DNA of 64,000 nucleotides from Liquidambar formosana (lineage: Eukaryota; Streptophyta; Magnoliopsida; Saxifragales; Altingiaceae). Shown here one piece after another: positions 62,666 to 64,000 of the stretch. The notes beneath the pieces were generated by a model. That model did no database searches. It was not told the DNA's origin and worked only from the letters and a program-made list of their open reading frames with translations. The position numbers and the translations under genes are program-made. The stretch lies in contig CM077834.1 in NCBI GenBank assembly GCA_039720395.1, positions 5,662,607-5,726,606 on the forward strand, written 5' to 3'. Position 1 is the stretch's first letter. Each line of letters starts with the position of its first letter.

Positions 62666-64000
62666 TGGTGGTGCTTTGTGCTGCCCTTCAAACAGTTTTT
62701 CTTTTTTTTTTTGGCGGATTGACAGATTAATAATTTTATTAAATAGTCATGATTTTGAGTTAATCAAGGACTAGCAATACATGATTTTTATCCCTTTATA
62801 TTCTTTATGATCAACTGCATAGGATTGATGCCACATCAGCCCTTTTTTTTTTTAGTGACAATGTACAGAAATGATCAGTCTAATACATGATTTCACTGAA
62901 TCAACAAGATTGATGCCACATCAGTCTTAAAATTAGTTTTTCATTTTTCTTTTTGCTGCTAAGGCCTTAAATCAAGCTAGTAGCTATTCAGAGATGGGTC
63001 CAGAGGTCACAAGCTCTGTTCGCCCTTCCCAACAGACCCAACGTACTGTCTGGGTCAGGCGACGAGCCAGGACAAGCCAAGCAGCCCAGGCTCAAATTTT
63101 TCAGGCTCAGGTCAGGCCTCGTAGAACTTTGATAGGGCAACGGGTTCGGCCACTGATATTTCAATTGGGGTGGTTATTGCTAAAGGCACTTAAAGTTTAT
63201 TGGAAAACATCATTTTAAACAATTTTCTACCCTATACCATGTTTATGAATTATGAGGTACACATGAATTTTATGAATTATGAGGTACACATGAATTTTGG
63301 TATGTAGGAAGGGGTATTTAGCTTTGGGAAAAATGTTGGCAAATGAAAGAGAGGTGTTAAATATATAAAATTATCTCAAACTTTGAAGTAAAGGAGGTTG
63401 TCATTATAAGAGAAATAAAAGAACAAGTTTGTCATTTGGCTTGTCAAACAAGTATGGGAAACATCAAGATCCAACTTTGTCATTTTTCTAGCCTTTTCAA
63501 GTGACTTCTCCTAGTGAAATTCAACTTTTTTCATGAACGCACTTTACTGGAAAAGATACTCTTTTTTTTTTCATTTTTTCTGGGAAATTATATTCATTTG
63601 GGTGACTGTTAGGCTCAAACCTAAGACCTGAGCACATATCTAAAGTGAACTGGTCTTTAGATTAGGCAATAGACTGTGGTGAGAGTTAGAAGTCTCAAAT
63701 TCAAATTAATTCCATCTTGATTATGTTCTCAATTTCTCAAATTAGTTCCTATGCAGATGACTATTATTTACATAGATGAATATTTTTCCCTTACGATGTG
63801 GTGTGTGGTGAGCAAAACCTTGCGGTGGTTTGGTCTTGACTGGTTTTCTTTTGCCCCAAATTCTGCTTAACGTGTTCTAGAACTTGAGGGAGAAGCCTCC
63901 CTCATGTTCGTTCTACATTGTAACGATGTTTTGTTCGATTGTTACCACATGCATATGATCTTTACAGGGGTCACAGCTATGTTAATTCAGTAGTATGGTT
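62666..64000. other. 3' flank of TSB and intergenic sequence
   Basis: The TSB 3' UTR should lie in the first 150-250 bp. Near 62,750 and 62,890 there are short repeats shared with 46,360-46,700. At about 63,040-63,230 lies a segment similar to about 34,390-34,760 (GCTCAAATTTTTCAGGCTCA, TGGTTATTGC). At 63,246-63,297 a 25-26 bp unit (GAATTATGAGGTACACATGA) is tandemly duplicated. No further gene was recognised. Confidence 0.45.

Overview
The window looks like nuclear DNA of a dicot plant. It is AT-rich, its genes have GT-AG introns, and it carries plant-type transposon ends and many microsatellites. I could not identify the species. No rRNA, tRNA or CRISPR array was recognised.

Layout. (1) 3.2-8.75 kb, minus strand: a complete eight-exon gene for a Nepro/DUF4477-family nuclear protein, with a probable untranslated leader exon near 12.0 kb. 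The gap between leader and start codon would be a 3.2-kb intron holding a 1.55-kb hAT-like transposon and a Tourist-like MITE. (2) 12.1-18.0 kb: gene-poor, with small foldback elements. (3) 18.0-20.2 kb, plus strand: a six-exon Ras-like GTPase of the SGP (septum-promoting GTP-binding protein) type, with an apparent 1-bp frameshift in exon 1. (4) 20.2-56.9 kb: a decaying F-box/FBD/LRR cluster. Two intact minus-strand paralogues (22,988-24,876 and 29,159-30,862) have identical exon architecture. One plus-strand gene is intact (43,849-45,401) and one has a damaged F-box (37,640-39,292). At least four further fragments lie between them. Broken copies of the last SGP exon are embedded in the same duplicated blocks, so SGP 3' end plus F-box was probably the ancestral duplicating unit. 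(5) 57.5-62.7 kb, plus strand: a complete five-exon gene for plastid tryptophan synthase beta subunit, with a Helitron in intron 1 and an antisense RTE-type LINE tail in intron 3.

Mobile elements dominate the space between genes, and several can be delimited by target-site duplications (TSDs): a 2.06-kb Mutator-like element 230 bp upstream of an F-box gene, a 5.36-kb Mutator-like element with ~0.9-kb inverted ends inserted in a 5'-truncated LINE that has its own TSD, an 826-bp Mutator-like MITE, the hAT-like element, a Tourist-like MITE with a paralogous empty site, a SINE and a Helitron. A truncated Ty1/copia fragment separates the two intact minus-strand F-box genes.

The genes do not form a common pathway. 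Nepro, SGP and tryptophan synthase look like conserved single-copy genes, and the F-box array between them is a local birth-and-death cluster. All exon structures were derived by hand from reading frames, splice sites and agreement between paralogues; none rests on transcript data.
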